64,000 nucleotides of DNA, taken from Leguminivora glycinivorella. Lineage: Eukaryota; Arthropoda; Insecta; Lepidoptera; Tortricidae. A program made the position numbers and the translations under genes. The DNA lies in contig NC_062990.1 in assembly GCF_023078275.1 (NCBI RefSeq), forward strand, positions 7,269,549 to 7,333,548, written 5' to 3'. Below the pieces are notes generated by a model. The model did no database searches and was not told where the DNA came from. It saw only the letters and a program-made list of their open reading frames with translations. This document shows positions 53,150 to 62,654 of this stretch, one piece after another (within the stretch, counting starts at the first letter, position 1; the number at the start of each line of letters is the position of its first letter).

Positions 53150-54375
53150 AGAGTCGATCGCATAAGATTGGCTTTGATGCCCGTAGAAAATGCATGGTCT
53201 GATGAAGTGATGATGGTTCTGGTCTGCACCAACAAGATTCTGAGAATAGCTCTGAATAAGCTCTGATCCAGTTTCTTAAAATTCTTCCTTGGATCGATTA
53301 CATCAAATGAAATTTTGCTAGACTACTTGTCTTGTCAGTCTGAGATTAGGTTGACAATTGACAAATATAATGAAGCACGATTATTTCTGATAGCATGCAC
53401 GTTACTTCTCTTTCATCCATAATAGAGGGAGTTCTACCCTCTCCATCTACAGTTAATTATGATGCACTGCCCACATTAAAGTCTGTTCAATACATAGCCA
53501 CTCCATCTACAGTTGATCACTCACCTCCATCAATATAATCAGAAGCTGAATTACAAATACCTTGGAATGCAAGTTAGAGATGTAGATTCGACAGATAAGA
53601 ATGATGATACCTTATAAAGGTTGTAAAGGTATAGCATTTACGTCAAAAATACCCCTAAGAAGTGGGTATGTAAGAACTTCGTAAAGACTGGAGTATTATT
53701 GGGGCTTATTTTTTATTTCGTAATGTATGCTGGATATTACCCTTTCGGTTGTCATCGAAACCATGCTTCGCAACCAGGGGCAAGGGAATAATTTTTCTTC
53801 TTTGTTTGTAACTAGTTGCATACAGTTTCAACGAATCGGAAACTCAACTACCTTAGGTGGTAAAATAATAATTGGTTTTTGCAAAAGTATACAAAAAAAA
53901 CTGCGTATGTATCTGTATACGTTGAGAACTTCTTTACGTGTCCTGAGCTACATTTCGAGGCAACAATAAGGTTCGACGAATAGTGTTAGGTTCTACAACA
54001 TAGGATATTTTCATTGTATCACCCATTCGGAAAGGGTACTTTTCTTCCCTGTTAGGAGGGAGCAAAGTGACACTTTTCTGTTTAAGGACTTTATGTTGCC
54101 AGTATAAAATATTAGCGCACAAAAAGTGTAAGCACATATAATATACCTAATGTACCAAAAAATTGTCGATTAAGAACTTATTTTGGAATTTCCTCACAGG
54201 TGATGTGAAAATCAGTATGTGTAACATGGTAGCAAAATTATTTTGTTCCCTTGTAACACAATCTACTACTACTTATTTCCTGAGAGTGGACAAAAAAACG
54301 TACGCTGCAGATATTGCAAGGGCTAAGTTTATTGCATCAAATGCAATATGCCTGTTTGTTTTGACGTTGTAGGAG
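53150..54375 (+). pseudogene. piggyBac-like transposase remnant
   Basis: Heavily decayed, with many stops and frame changes. Recognisable pieces are KNTPKKWVCKNFVKTG-VLLGLIFYFVMYAG (about 53645-53735), which fits the K-P-x-K-W-G-x-K...F-x-x-Y-x-G block before the second catalytic region, and YVENFFTCPEL (about 53915), which fits the D-N-F/W-F-T block but with the Asp changed. The C-terminal Cys-rich finger is CRYCKG-stop-VYCIKCNMPVCFDV (about 54298-54355). The first catalytic Asp region was not identified. A piggyBac transposase is usually about 550-600 residues and cuts at TTAA without leaving a footprint; this copy cannot be active. Confidence 0.7.
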
Positions 54376-54568
54376 AAACGAAAAAAAGAAATTGCTTTAA
54401 TGATGAGAATAAAATGATTTTTCGTATAATTTTCCTTTTATTTTTATACAAAATAATTTACTACCTTCTTGGCAGCGGTTACCAGCATGTACATACCAGA
54501 AAGTAGCTCTATTGCCACGAAATTGGCAACGTGCATGGTGATGTACATAGATTTTCTGAAAAACTATT
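54266..54568 (+). repeat. 303-bp segment duplicated at 60127-60429
   Basis: Covers the piggyBac Cys-rich finger and downstream non-coding DNA, ending AAAACTATT at the BEL/Pao left end. The second copy is identical by eye over its full length and continues into AATGCTGG, which I take as the undisturbed piggyBac sequence after the insertion site. Confidence 0.9.
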
Positions 54569-54777
54569 TGTTGGAGGATCCAACAGAAATTAAACCTTAT
54601 TTTTGTCTATGTAGCGGTTGCTATGGAAACGTTTGGTAACAATAGAAAAAATGTCTTCTAAAATTCCTTCTTGATTCATACGTTAATGTGAATACATAAA
54701 ATAAATGGTTGTTCACCCGGCCACACATGGAATTATTATTTCTCGCCCACTAGAACCAGCTGCATAGCTCTACAACA
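54569..54777 (+). mobile_element. 5' LTR of BEL/Pao element
   Basis: 209 bp, starting TGTTGGAGGATCCAACA (itself a short palindrome) and ending CTCTACAACA, so it has TGT...ACA boundaries. Identical by eye to the 3' LTR over the 205 bp they share. GTTGCTATGGAAACG and an AATACATAAAATAAA stretch are inside. Identical LTRs mean a recent insertion. Confidence 0.9.
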
Positions 54778-54792
54778 TTGGTCCTTCGAGAG
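54778..54792 (+). promoter_or_regulatory. Probable primer-binding site
   Basis: TTGGTCCTTCGAGAG directly follows the LTR, the position and style (TGGTCCTTCGAG) usual for tRNA-primed BEL/Pao elements. The tRNA was not identified. Confidence 0.6.
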
Positions 54793-55790
54793 AGAAAAAG
54801 GACGAAGATTTTAAATTCCGTGTTGCTTTTGAAATGGTCGGCGATCGACGTGTTCAACATTTAAGCGACGCGAATAAATAGGAAATAACATACCTATTCG
54901 TCGCATCACATTCATCGTGCATCAGAAGTTCGCGTGCGACGCGAAATTAATATTCGTCGCATCGCGCTACATCGCCCTGCGCTTAAATCCTCGCGGGCAG
55001 CGAATACCTATTGTTTTATACAAGAAGATCGCGTGCAACGCGAAACATATTCGTTGCATCGCGCTATTTCGTCAGCCCTGCGCTTGAATCCTCGCGGGCG
55101 GCGTACTTCTTTACCATAAAAGGAAAATACTTCGCGTGCGACGCGATTCCCATTCGTCGCATCGCGCTCCATCGTGGGTTCTACGCTTTCAACTCATCGT
55201 GGGTATCGTCGGTCCTACGCTTTCAACTCATCGTGGACCTACATCTCAAGACACTTCACGGGCGGCGCTAACTCATTCGTCGTATCGTGCAATTTTATAG
55301 TGAATTTTTACAGTTTTTATGCGTTTTATATACTTACTTTATCTTATTTACTTACTCTTGCTAAAAATGTCATTCGCCGCGGTTTGTGAGTTTTGTATTC
55401 GCCGCCATTGCCGCCATCATCGTGAACTTTGGCGCTGAGATAAGTGGCGCAACTTCAGGGCGCAGCCGCGACGCAAAGCAAGAAGTCGACCAATCAGAGC
55501 ACCGGTCATCGCAACGTGATTGGAGGACAGCTGATATCGTTCGTTCTTTCCATTCTCCACTTCATTCATTATGCGCAATACTTCATTCTTTTATTCTCTT
55601 TGGCTTCGTTATTTTACAAGTTCATTGTAGAAAACGCTTTACGTCATTTTGATAAAATTGTATATTTCGTTTATTAACGCTTGAAAAAGTTTTTGCGCAG
55701 ATGAAAGTTGTGTTTTTGTATAATTATTAATATGTGAATCGTTGTTGTATGTGGCTGTTCAAAACCGTAGTCACATCTAAGTCTGCTACA
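54793..55790 (+). repeat. BEL/Pao leader with GC-rich tandem units
   Basis: About 1 kb of untranslated leader. From 54925 to 55230 units of about 100 bp recur, each with TTCGCGTGCGACGCGA, ATTCGTCGCATCGCGCT, CCCTGCGCTT.AATCCTCGCGGGC. The third unit degenerates into CAACTCATCGTGG repeats. GCGTGCGACGC/GCGTCGCATCGC are self-complementary, so the RNA could fold strongly. The short ORFs here are in different frames and look incidental. Confidence 0.7.
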
Positions 55791-58700
55791 ATGGCTACTC
55801 AAGAGCTTAAGAAGTTACGTACAGCGCGAGGCTATACAAAAGCTTCCATTACTCGCCTGTATACATTTTGTAATAATGACAGTGATGTAGCTAGCAGTGC
55901 TTTATCGGCGCTCGATGCCAAAAGAGCGAGGGTGACGGAGCTCTTCAAAGAATATGACAAATGTAACAAAGAAATACTGTCTTTGGACGAAGAGGATGCG
56001 GAGGATGTCGAAGACTTTGAGGATAAATATTATCATATACTGACAGTCCTCAACGAGGCAATTAATCGTATATCCTCGCCCTCGTCTGAATCTCCTGCCG
56101 CCGCATCATGTCAAAATAACTTTAAGGCTAAGTTGCCTACTATAAAGATAGATGTGTTTACGGGTAAGTACAGTGAATACACTGCTTTTATAAGCTTATT
56201 TAGAGCCATAATACACAACGATAAGTCACTTGATAAGGTTCAAAAGTTGTATTATTTGCGCTCATTTTTGACAAACGAACCTTTAGACTTGATTAAGAAC
56301 CTTCCTCTGGTTGAGGCGAGTTATGACGAAGCTCTTAAGCTTTTAGAGGAAAGGTACAATCATTCTTTTAAAATTATCAATGAGCACATCAATTCCTTGC
56401 TTGACATAAATGCCTTGGTCAAATCGAATCCTGTAAATTTGAGACAATTTGTTTCCCAGATAAAACAGTCTTTGTCTGCTTTAAAAAACTTGAATGTTAA
56501 TACTGAAAACTGGGACCCCATTATATTAGCGATTTTGTACCGTAAACTAGATTCGTACACGTCACGGGCGTACCAGTTGGAGCGAGATGACACCAAGGAC
56601 CCAACTATCACCGAGTTCCTCTTGTACCTGGAGAAGCGAGCCTTGGCACTGGAGAATGCTGAGCCGTCCACGTCGGGGAAGTCTCAACACAAGGCTGTGG
56701 TAAATGTGACAGCGACCGCCTCGACTGCCTGCAACTATTGTAAGTCCAATCACAGATTATTTGATTGTAGCAAATTTAAAATGCTGACTAGCACTGAAAG
56801 AATAGCTTTCAGCAAGAACAACAGTCTGTGCTCTGTTTGTCTTAACAAACACAAGGGTAAATGCCGCTTTCATTTCCGGTGTAGTACTTGTAAAGAAGCT
56901 CATAATAGCTTACTGCATCCGGATTCCTCGGCTAACCAACCCCAAGTATCTTTGATTTCAAACTTGGGGCAAAATGGAGTGTTGTTACCTACAGTCAAAG
57001 TTAAGCTATATTCGCGGACAGGTAGTGAGGTTCATGTGAAAGCTCTCTTAGATTGTTGTTCACAAGGTTCTTTGGTGACCACTAAATTAATAAAGATTTT
57101 AGGATTGACCCCAAGCAAGGAAAACACCAATATAATTGGTGTCAAAGAGTTGACTACTGACACACAGTATTCTATACCTTTAGATGTGTACTCATTGACC
57201 AGACCTTACCGAGTCACAGCGAACTGTAATGTCATGGATAAAATTACATGTAAGCTTCCACAAGACAAGCTTAATCTAGATGCTATCAATATACCTGATG
57301 GGATCACTTTGTCTGATATTGATTTCCATCAGCCGTCTGAGATCAATTTACTATTAGGCGGGGACATATTTTTCCAGGTCCTGCTTCTGGAGCCGGTCCC
57401 TGGGCAGCAGCAGGAGTCAGATGAAGACCCAGCGAGTCCTCATCCTACAATTGTAAATACTAAGCTTGGCTACATCATCGGTGGTGCTTTATCACGACAG
57501 CAAACCAGTGACAAAAGTAAGGTAACACTTTTATGTACTCAATGTGACTCAAGTCTTAACGAGAGTCTACAAAACTTTTGGAAAGCAGAAAGTGTTCCTG
57601 AACCCTTCTGTGAAGGCATGTCTGAGCATGAACAGTGTGAACGCTTATTTCAAGACACAACTGTTTTGAAGGACAACAAGTTTCAGGTTGATTTGCCATT
57701 AAAAATCCCTTTGAGTGAAGTCAATGATGTGCTTGGAAGCTCATTTGATATGGCTTATTACAGGTTCATTAGCCTCGAAAAAAGATTGCACAAAAATATA
57801 AATTTGCTATCCGATTATGAAAAGTTCATCGATGAATATGTTGACTTGAAGCATGGGCACTATATTGATTTCAATCAATTGGATTTTGAGAATGATCCTC
57901 TATATTTTGCATCCCACCATTGTGTAATTAATGACTCAAGCAAAACTACGCGTACTCGTGTGGTTTTTGACTGCTCTTTGCAATCTAACAAAAAGGTATC
58001 TCTAAATGATATTTTGCTAAATGGAGGTCCGGTACAAAAGGAGTTGTTTGACATAATGCTTTTGTTCCGGCTAGGCGACTATACTTTCTCCACAGACATA
58101 TGGCGCATGTTTAGATGTGTTGATATTAATCCGATGCATGCCAAATTGCAAAATATATTGTGGAGGAGCAATCCTACCAAGCCTCTCAAATTTATACAAT
58201 TAGATACTGTTACTTACGGGCAAAAAAGTAGTACATATTTAAGCACTCGATGCTTACTTGAGCTTGCAGATAGGTATGGAAGTGAGTACCCACTTGGAGC
58301 TTACATACTAAGAAATTGCACCTATGTAGATGATATGTGCTTTTCAAACTCCGATTTGAATGTTATAATTCAAGCAAAATTGCAATTATGTGAGTTGCTA
58401 AGTAAGGGTAGCTTCTATACACACAAGTGGGCGTCCAATGATCAGCGAGTATTAGAGGGCATTCCTAATGATAAAAGGCAGTTTGATGACTTAGACTTCC
58501 AAAAGGATAATTTATATTTAAAAACTTTAGGTTTAAAGTTGAATATGCAAAAGGATTGCTTTGTTTTTTCCTGCCCTGAGGCCTTTAATAAGGAAAAGCC
58601 TACCAAAAGAGACATATTAAGTTATATTTCAAAGTTTTATGATACGCTAAAGGCGCAATTAAATATACAAGATGTATATCTGTTTTCTGACTCGCAAATC

Positions 58701-59513
58701 GCGTTAGCATGGGCAAAAACAGAGCCCTTAAGGCTCCAAGCTTTTGTTGCAAATCGGGTGAGGTTGATTCGAGATCTTACAGATAGATGGCGCTGGCTGT
58801 ACGTCTCCAGTGAAGAAAATCCTAGCGACTGCCTGAGCAGAGGTACAGATCCAGATGAGCTGCGTCGCATACCTATGTGGCTGCATGGACCAAGCTTTCT
58901 ACAGGACGGTAAATATAATTTTAATGATAAAACTAGCCCTCCTGCGATCGATGACCTACCTGAATTGAAAAAGCAGCCCTCCAGTGCTAAGGTGACGCTA
59001 GTTACTCAAAAGTGTTCAGATCCTTATGATTTTTTAGAGAAGTTCTCTGATCTGAACAAAATGGTAAGGGTAATGGCTTATATAATGAGGTTTTGCTCTA
59101 ATTTAAAAATGAAAGACAAGAAAAATCTGAAATATCTCTCCGGTAAGGAGCTTCAAATGGCATTATTTCAGATTATAAAATATGAACAAGGCATTTATTT
59201 TAAACACGAAATTGACAGTCTCAAGACTAATTTAGAAAATGTCAAAGGTCACTTTTGGAAGATATGGCATAAGTACTATTTAAATGCATTACAATGTCGT
59301 CCTAAGTGGCGTGATAGCCAACCAAATGTCAGGGTTGGTTCCTTAGTAATCATGAGGGAGCCTAACGCTCCTCCCATGACGTGGCCTATGGCCAGAATTG
59401 TTAAAGTGTATCCTGGTGATGATGATAAGGTGCGCGTGGTAGACCTTTTGGCACCGAATAAAAAGGTGTACAAACGATCATTAAGTGGTTTCGCTGTGTT
59501 ACCTATAGATTAA
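55791..59513 (+). CDS. BEL/Pao gag-pol polyprotein, internally deleted
   Basis: 1240 residues from ATG 55791 (ATGGCTACTCAAGAG, the usual BEL/Pao Gag start); an upstream in-frame ATG at 55734 adds 19 residues. Domains in order: Gag (DUF1759-like, about 110-270), Cys/His knuckles from C314 (CNYCKSNHRLFDC), aspartic protease (DUF1758-like) around D421 (ALLDCCSQGS), RT about 690-950 with STDIWRMF and Y845-V-D-D. The frame then jumps at residue 951/952 from ISKFYD into the late RNase H region (LFSDSQIALAW). It jumps again at 1150/1151 from the post-RNase H linker straight to the C-terminal DUF5641 region (GHFWKIWHKYYL...ARIVKVYPG). The RT-RNase H connection, the early RNase H residues and the whole integrase (HHCC finger and DDE core) are absent, yet the frame is open throughout. 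Family polyproteins are usually near 1700 residues. A protein could be made, but it could not integrate alone. Confidence 0.9.
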   Translation: MATQELKKLRTARGYTKASITRLYTFCNNDSDVASSALSALDAKRARVTELFKEYDKCNKEILSLDEEDAEDVEDFEDKYYHILTVLNEAINRISSPSSESPAAASCQNNFKAKLPTIKIDVFTGKYSEYTAFISLFRAIIHNDKSLDKVQKLYYLRSFLTNEPLDLIKNLPLVEASYDEALKLLEERYNHSFKIINEHINSLLDINALVKSNPVNLRQFVSQIKQSLSALKNLNVNTENWDPIILAILYRKLDSYTSRAYQLERDDTKDPTITEFLLYLEKRALALENAEPSTSGKSQHKAVVNVTATASTACNYCKSNHRLFDCSKFKMLTSTERIAFSKNNSLCSVCLNKHKGKCRFHFRCSTCKEAHNSLLHPDSSANQPQVSLISNLGQNGVLLPTVKVKLYSRTGSEVHVKALLDCCSQGSLVTTKLIKILGLTPSKENTNIIGVKELTTDTQYSIPLDVYSLTRPYRVTANCNVMDKITCKLPQDKLNLDAINIPDGITLSDIDFHQPSEINLLLGGDIFFQVLLLEPVPGQQQESDEDPASPHPTIVNTKLGYIIGGALSRQQTSDKSKVTLLCTQCDSSLNESLQNFWKAESVPEPFCEGMSEHEQCERLFQDTTVLKDNKFQVDLPLKIPLSEVNDVLGSSFDMAYYRFISLEKRLHKNINLLSDYEKFIDEYVDLKHGHYIDFNQLDFENDPLYFASHHCVINDSSKTTRTRVVFDCSLQSNKKVSLNDILLNGGPVQKELFDIMLLFRLGDYTFSTDIWRMFRCVDINPMHAKLQNILWRSNPTKPLKFIQLDTVTYGQKSSTYLSTRCLLELADRYGSEYPLGAYILRNCTYVDDMCFSNSDLNVIIQAKLQLCELLSKGSFYTHKWASNDQRVLEGIPNDKRQFDDLDFQKDNLYLKTLGLKLNMQKDCFVFSCPEAFNKEKPTKRDILSYISKFYDTLKAQLNIQDVYLFSDSQIALAWAKTEPLRLQAFVANRVRLIRDLTDRWRWLYVSSEENPSDCLSRGTDPDELRRIPMWLHGPSFLQDGKYNFNDKTSPPAIDDLPELKKQPSSAKVTLVTQKCSDPYDFLEKFSDLNKMVRVMAYIMRFCSNLKMKDKKNLKYLSGKELQMALFQIIKYEQGIYFKHEIDSLKTNLENVKGHFWKIWHKYYLNALQCRPKWRDSQPNVRVGSLVIMREPNAPPMTWPMARIVKVYPGDDDKVRVVDLLAPNKKVYKRSLSGFAVLPID

Positions 59514-59925
59514 TTTTGTTGTGTGTATTGTATTCTTATGCATTATATTGTAATTGTGCAGGTTAAGTTTAAACCTTGAAAAGGTTATTATTTATTTCAT
59601 TACAAACCCTCGAGTTGTAGGTACCTTATCTTACAAAACTACTCAGAAGTTATGAGTGTTAATTCATTGTTTTTTCTTGTTTCTCAGCTTATCAGGATTT
59701 TGCTGTTATTTCTTTATGGATGATCTTTATTGATATGATCTCTAGTTTGTAATTAACAAAAATATTTAAAGAGGTAACTGTTTATTATTTAATTTTGATT
59801 GTAAACTTACATTCTGAAATGGATTATGCCATGATGCTGGGTTTACAGTCTATGCATTTTTAAGTAGCATGTTTTGGAACAACTTATAGTTATTTAAAGC
59901 GAAGGTTTTCTTCCCCGCCCCAGCA
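59514..59925 (+). other. BEL/Pao 3' non-coding region
   Basis: About 410 bp between the stop and the 3' LTR. The bases just before the LTR are TTTTCTTCCCCGCCCCAGCA, pyrimidine-rich on this strand, so no classical polypurine tract is visible in sense orientation. GCGAAGG at 59899 is the only purine-rich candidate. Confidence 0.5.
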
Positions 59926-60130
59926 TGTTGGAGGATCCAACAGAAATTAAACCTTATTTTTGTCTATGTAGCGGTTGCTATGGAAACGTTTGGTAACAAT
60001 AGAAAAAATGTCTTCTAAAATTCCTTCTTGATTCATACGTTAATGTGAATACATAAAATAAATGGTTGTTCACCCGGCCACACATGGAATTATTATTTCT
60101 CGCCCACTAGAACCAGCTGCATAGCTCTAC
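59926..60130 (+). mobile_element. 3' LTR of BEL/Pao, lacking its last 4 bp
   Basis: 205 bp, identical to 54569-54773. It stops at GCTCTAC and lacks the final AACA. It passes directly into the second copy of the 303-bp piggyBac segment, sharing CTAC with it. Confidence 0.9.
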
Positions 60131-60429
60131 TACTTATTTCCTGAGAGTGGACAAAAAAACGTACGCTGCAGATATTGCAAGGGCTAAGTTTATTGCATCA
60201 AATGCAATATGCCTGTTTGTTTTGACGTTGTAGGAGAAACGAAAAAAAGAAATTGCTTTAATGATGAGAATAAAATGATTTTTCGTATAATTTTCCTTTT
60301 ATTTTTATACAAAATAATTTACTACCTTCTTGGCAGCGGTTACCAGCATGTACATACCAGAAAGTAGCTCTATTGCCACGAAATTGGCAACGTGCATGGT
60401 GATGTACATAGATTTTCTGAAAAACTATT
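60127..60429 (+). repeat. Second copy of the 303-bp piggyBac segment
   Basis: CTACTACTTATTTCCTGAGAG to AAAACTATT, identical to 54266-54568. It includes the transposase Cys-rich finger a second time. Downstream 60430-60539 is the unique right end of the piggyBac element. Confidence 0.9.
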
Positions 60430-60539
60430 AATGCTGGATTTTTTTAAACATTTTTCTGTAGACCCTAAGACACTACTAAATAAAGGTATTATACTGTATC
60501 ACTCGTTTTTGACATTTTTTACTCTTGCCAATTTAAGGG

Positions 60540-60855
60540 TTAAATGCAACTTGTAGCTAGTTTCATTATCAGGAACCACCCTGAATACGACTTTTAGTTA
60601 AATTCGCAAAAAAAAAACATAATTTTCATACATAATAAATTAATTTATTAGTGTGAGAGACCCTTAACAATAACATTAAAGTTAGTGTCAAGTGATTGAC
60701 GCCACAAATGTCAAAACAAATAACATAAGGAATTGGTAAAGGATGCCACACACAATCATCTTCAGTAATATTTTAATATTTTTTGTAATAAATCGATAAC
60801 CGTAAGAGTTAAGAGGCTAGTTTCTTAGAGAAATTGATTGTATTTGAACTAAAGT
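60540..60855 (+). repeat. Family D copy, right part after piggyBac
   Basis: Resumes from TTAA with TTATCAGGAACCACCCTG, ACTTTTAGTTAAATTCGC, TTTATTAGTGTGAGAGACCC and GGCTAGTTTCTTAGAGAAATT, in the same order as the uninterrupted copy at 19088-19512. Confidence 0.75.
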
Positions 60856-61148
60856 CTAAACTAAAACTAAAACTAATTTTCCCTTAAAGTTGGCTCAACA
60901 GTAAACATTTAAGATGCCACAGGGCGAAAACGCTAAAATGGAATGGAGCCAACTGTTGCATACGTGTGTGTATGGCTGCGTCCATACGCTGTTATCTATA
61001 CTGAATACAGACAGTGCGCTAACGACCGTCGGTGGTTTTACTCACTCCTGTCCCATATTTATATACTAGTGTTATTAAATAGATTTATCGAAAAAAAATT
61101 GTCCATTTAGAACTACTCAGATAAAAGATATTGCGAAAAAAACTTTTT

Positions 61149-61543
61149 CAGTGCAGATGGCGTTTTTTTACGCACTAGTGCGAGAAGTGGTTCATTATCA
61201 CACAGATATTTGTTCCTGAGTCATGGATGTTTTCTTTGTATATAAGTATTGTGTATTATATATATCGTTGTCTGAGTACCCACAACACAAGCCTTCTTGA
61301 GCTTACCATGGGGCTCAGTCAATCTGTGTAAGAATGTCCTATAATATTTATTTATTTATTTATTATATGCCAGGTCGAAACTTCCGAGGCTCATCTGTAC
61401 TGAAAAACGTCGTACGATACTCGTGTGAAAAGGAAATTCGTAACTCGTGTCGTTTTAAAACACTCCCTTCAGTCGTGTTTTAATTTATCGCCACTCGTTT
61501 CGAACTTCCTTTTTTACGCACTTGTATCGTAATGTACTATAAA
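61149..61543 (+). repeat. Family E copy interrupted by SINE S1
   Basis: CAGTGCAGATGGCGTTTTTTTA to GAAGTGGTTCATTAT, then after the SINE ATGCCAGGTCGAAACTTCCG and CGTCGTACGATACTCGTG, ending GCACTTGTATCGTAATGTAC. Confidence 0.75.
61199..61365 (+). mobile_element. SINE S1 copy, 5'-truncated, with short TSD
   Basis: CACACAGATATTTGTTCCTG to the (TTTA)n tail. ATTAT ends both the upstream flank (61194-61198) and the tail, and family E reads ATTATATGCC once in other copies, so a short target duplication is likely. Confidence 0.75.
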
Positions 61544-61599
61544 ATCGAAGTTCCCCTCTCGGTTGTTTTCTGCTTCAAAACTGAATCAACCCATATAAC

Positions 61600-62654
61600 C
61601 ATAATCGGTCGCCGTTCCTACGCAAATCCTCCTATTTTGTGTACACACAGGGCTTCGGGTCTCATTGCTTAGTCGCAGTACGGTCGACGTTTAGTCGCGG
61701 CGACCCAAATGGGGACGATTGGTAACAGGCACAAATGGTCACAGAAGTGTGCACTACGCGTGCACACATTGTTACCGTTTGGCGACTACTTTTCCAAAAT
61801 CATTCGTTCATTTCATTCTTTTCAAATGGCGACTGTCAGAGACGTGAGAGACGTCAAAGTAAAAATGAAATAAAATCATTTGACATTAAAATGTAATGGC
61901 GTAAGAATTTGTTAAAGATAAATATTGTTTGCATTTGTAATATAATGTGGGCTAATTACCATGGCCAATTAAATTGCTCGAGTGATTTCATAAAATAAGT
62001 CTAAATTTATCAACGCGCCATCAATTTACCTCAAGTTTAACCAGTAATAATATTATTGACTACTCGGTGTTTGCGTGTTATGTATATTGATTGGTGAAGT
62101 TTTAGTGCTCCGGTGCATATACTATACTGAAATAATAAAAATAATGCCTAGAAAACCAATAAAGTTGTTAAAATATGGATTAAGACGGTAATATTCCATG
62201 TAAAAAACAGTCGCCAAACGGTCACCAAACGGTCGACAAACGGTCGCAAAATGGTCGCAGCGTACACGCGTGACCGAAGGCAGTGAATGCTTCTTGTATT
62301 AATTTTTTCCAGGTATCCTCAAACTTTATAAACAATTAAATATGCCGTCGTACTCAGTTGCCCTCACTAAAGAAGATTTAAAAAAAAATTGTAACGTGCG
62401 TACCGAGCTGCTGGGTTGTAAAGGATCGGGGATCATATTATGGTCTTCTATAGAGCAACTAGTATTTTGCGGCATTTCACAATTGACACTTGTTGAAGTA
62501 GTCGTCATATTACTATCAACATTAATTTTAGCGATCTGTACTTCTTTTGTCAAGATTTTTGTATAGGTAAGTATCTACAAATTTGTAATGTTAAAGAGAC
62601 GTAAATAAAACGTAGTAGAGTAAATAATGTGTTTTTTTTGTAACCCAAACAAAA
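61600..62654. other. Unassigned region with TCGCCAAACGG repeats and mini-exon candidates
   Basis: 62210-62262 has four 11-bp tandem units of the type CGCCAAACGGT, and the inverse TTACCGTTTGGCGACTA is at 61781. Three short reading stretches end at possible splice donors or start at acceptors: ATGGCGACTGTCAGAGACG at 61826; ATGCCTAGAAAACCAATAAAG at 62144, ending near CGGTAATA; and TTTTTTCCAGGTATCC at 62305. The overlapping frames 62342-62566 (plus) and 62326-62553 (minus, Ser/Thr-rich) match nothing I know. Confidence 0.25.

Larger units (their letters stand above)
52623..60539 (+). mobile_element. piggyBac-like element, interrupted by BEL/Pao
   Basis: The 14-bp perfect TIRs CCCTTAAATTGGCA (52623-52636) and its complement (60526-60539) are flanked by TTAA on both sides (52619-52622, 60540-60543). 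TTAA duplication and CCCT-type ends define piggyBac elements. Subterminal DNA on both sides carries related words (GGTTACCGTTGCCA, ACCACCGTGTACGGTTGCCA; GGCAGCGGTTACC, GGCAACGTGCATGGTGATG). The transposase remnant is at 53150-54375. Removing the BEL/Pao insertion and the extra 303 bp leaves about 2.05 kb, normal for this group. Confidence 0.85.
60908..61595 (+). mobile_element. Family F copy interrupted by family E
   Basis: GGGCGAAAACGCTAAAATGG, ATTTATCGAAAAAAAATTGTCC and, after the E insertion (61149-61543), AAAATCGAAGTTCCCCTCTCG, in the order of 39305-39824. An unrelated stretch (60960-61065, GCATACGTGTGTGTATGGC) also intervenes. Confidence 0.6.

Noticed and set aside
55791..59513. Domesticated host gene derived from BEL/Pao
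   Set aside because: Identical flanking LTRs and a primer-binding site show a recent insertion. An open frame in a young element needs no host selection, although the missing integrase is notable.
62326..62566. Ser/Thr-rich minus-strand ORF and the overlapping plus-strand ORF as genes
   Set aside because: Both are short, overlap in opposite frames and match no family; kept only as part of an unassigned region.
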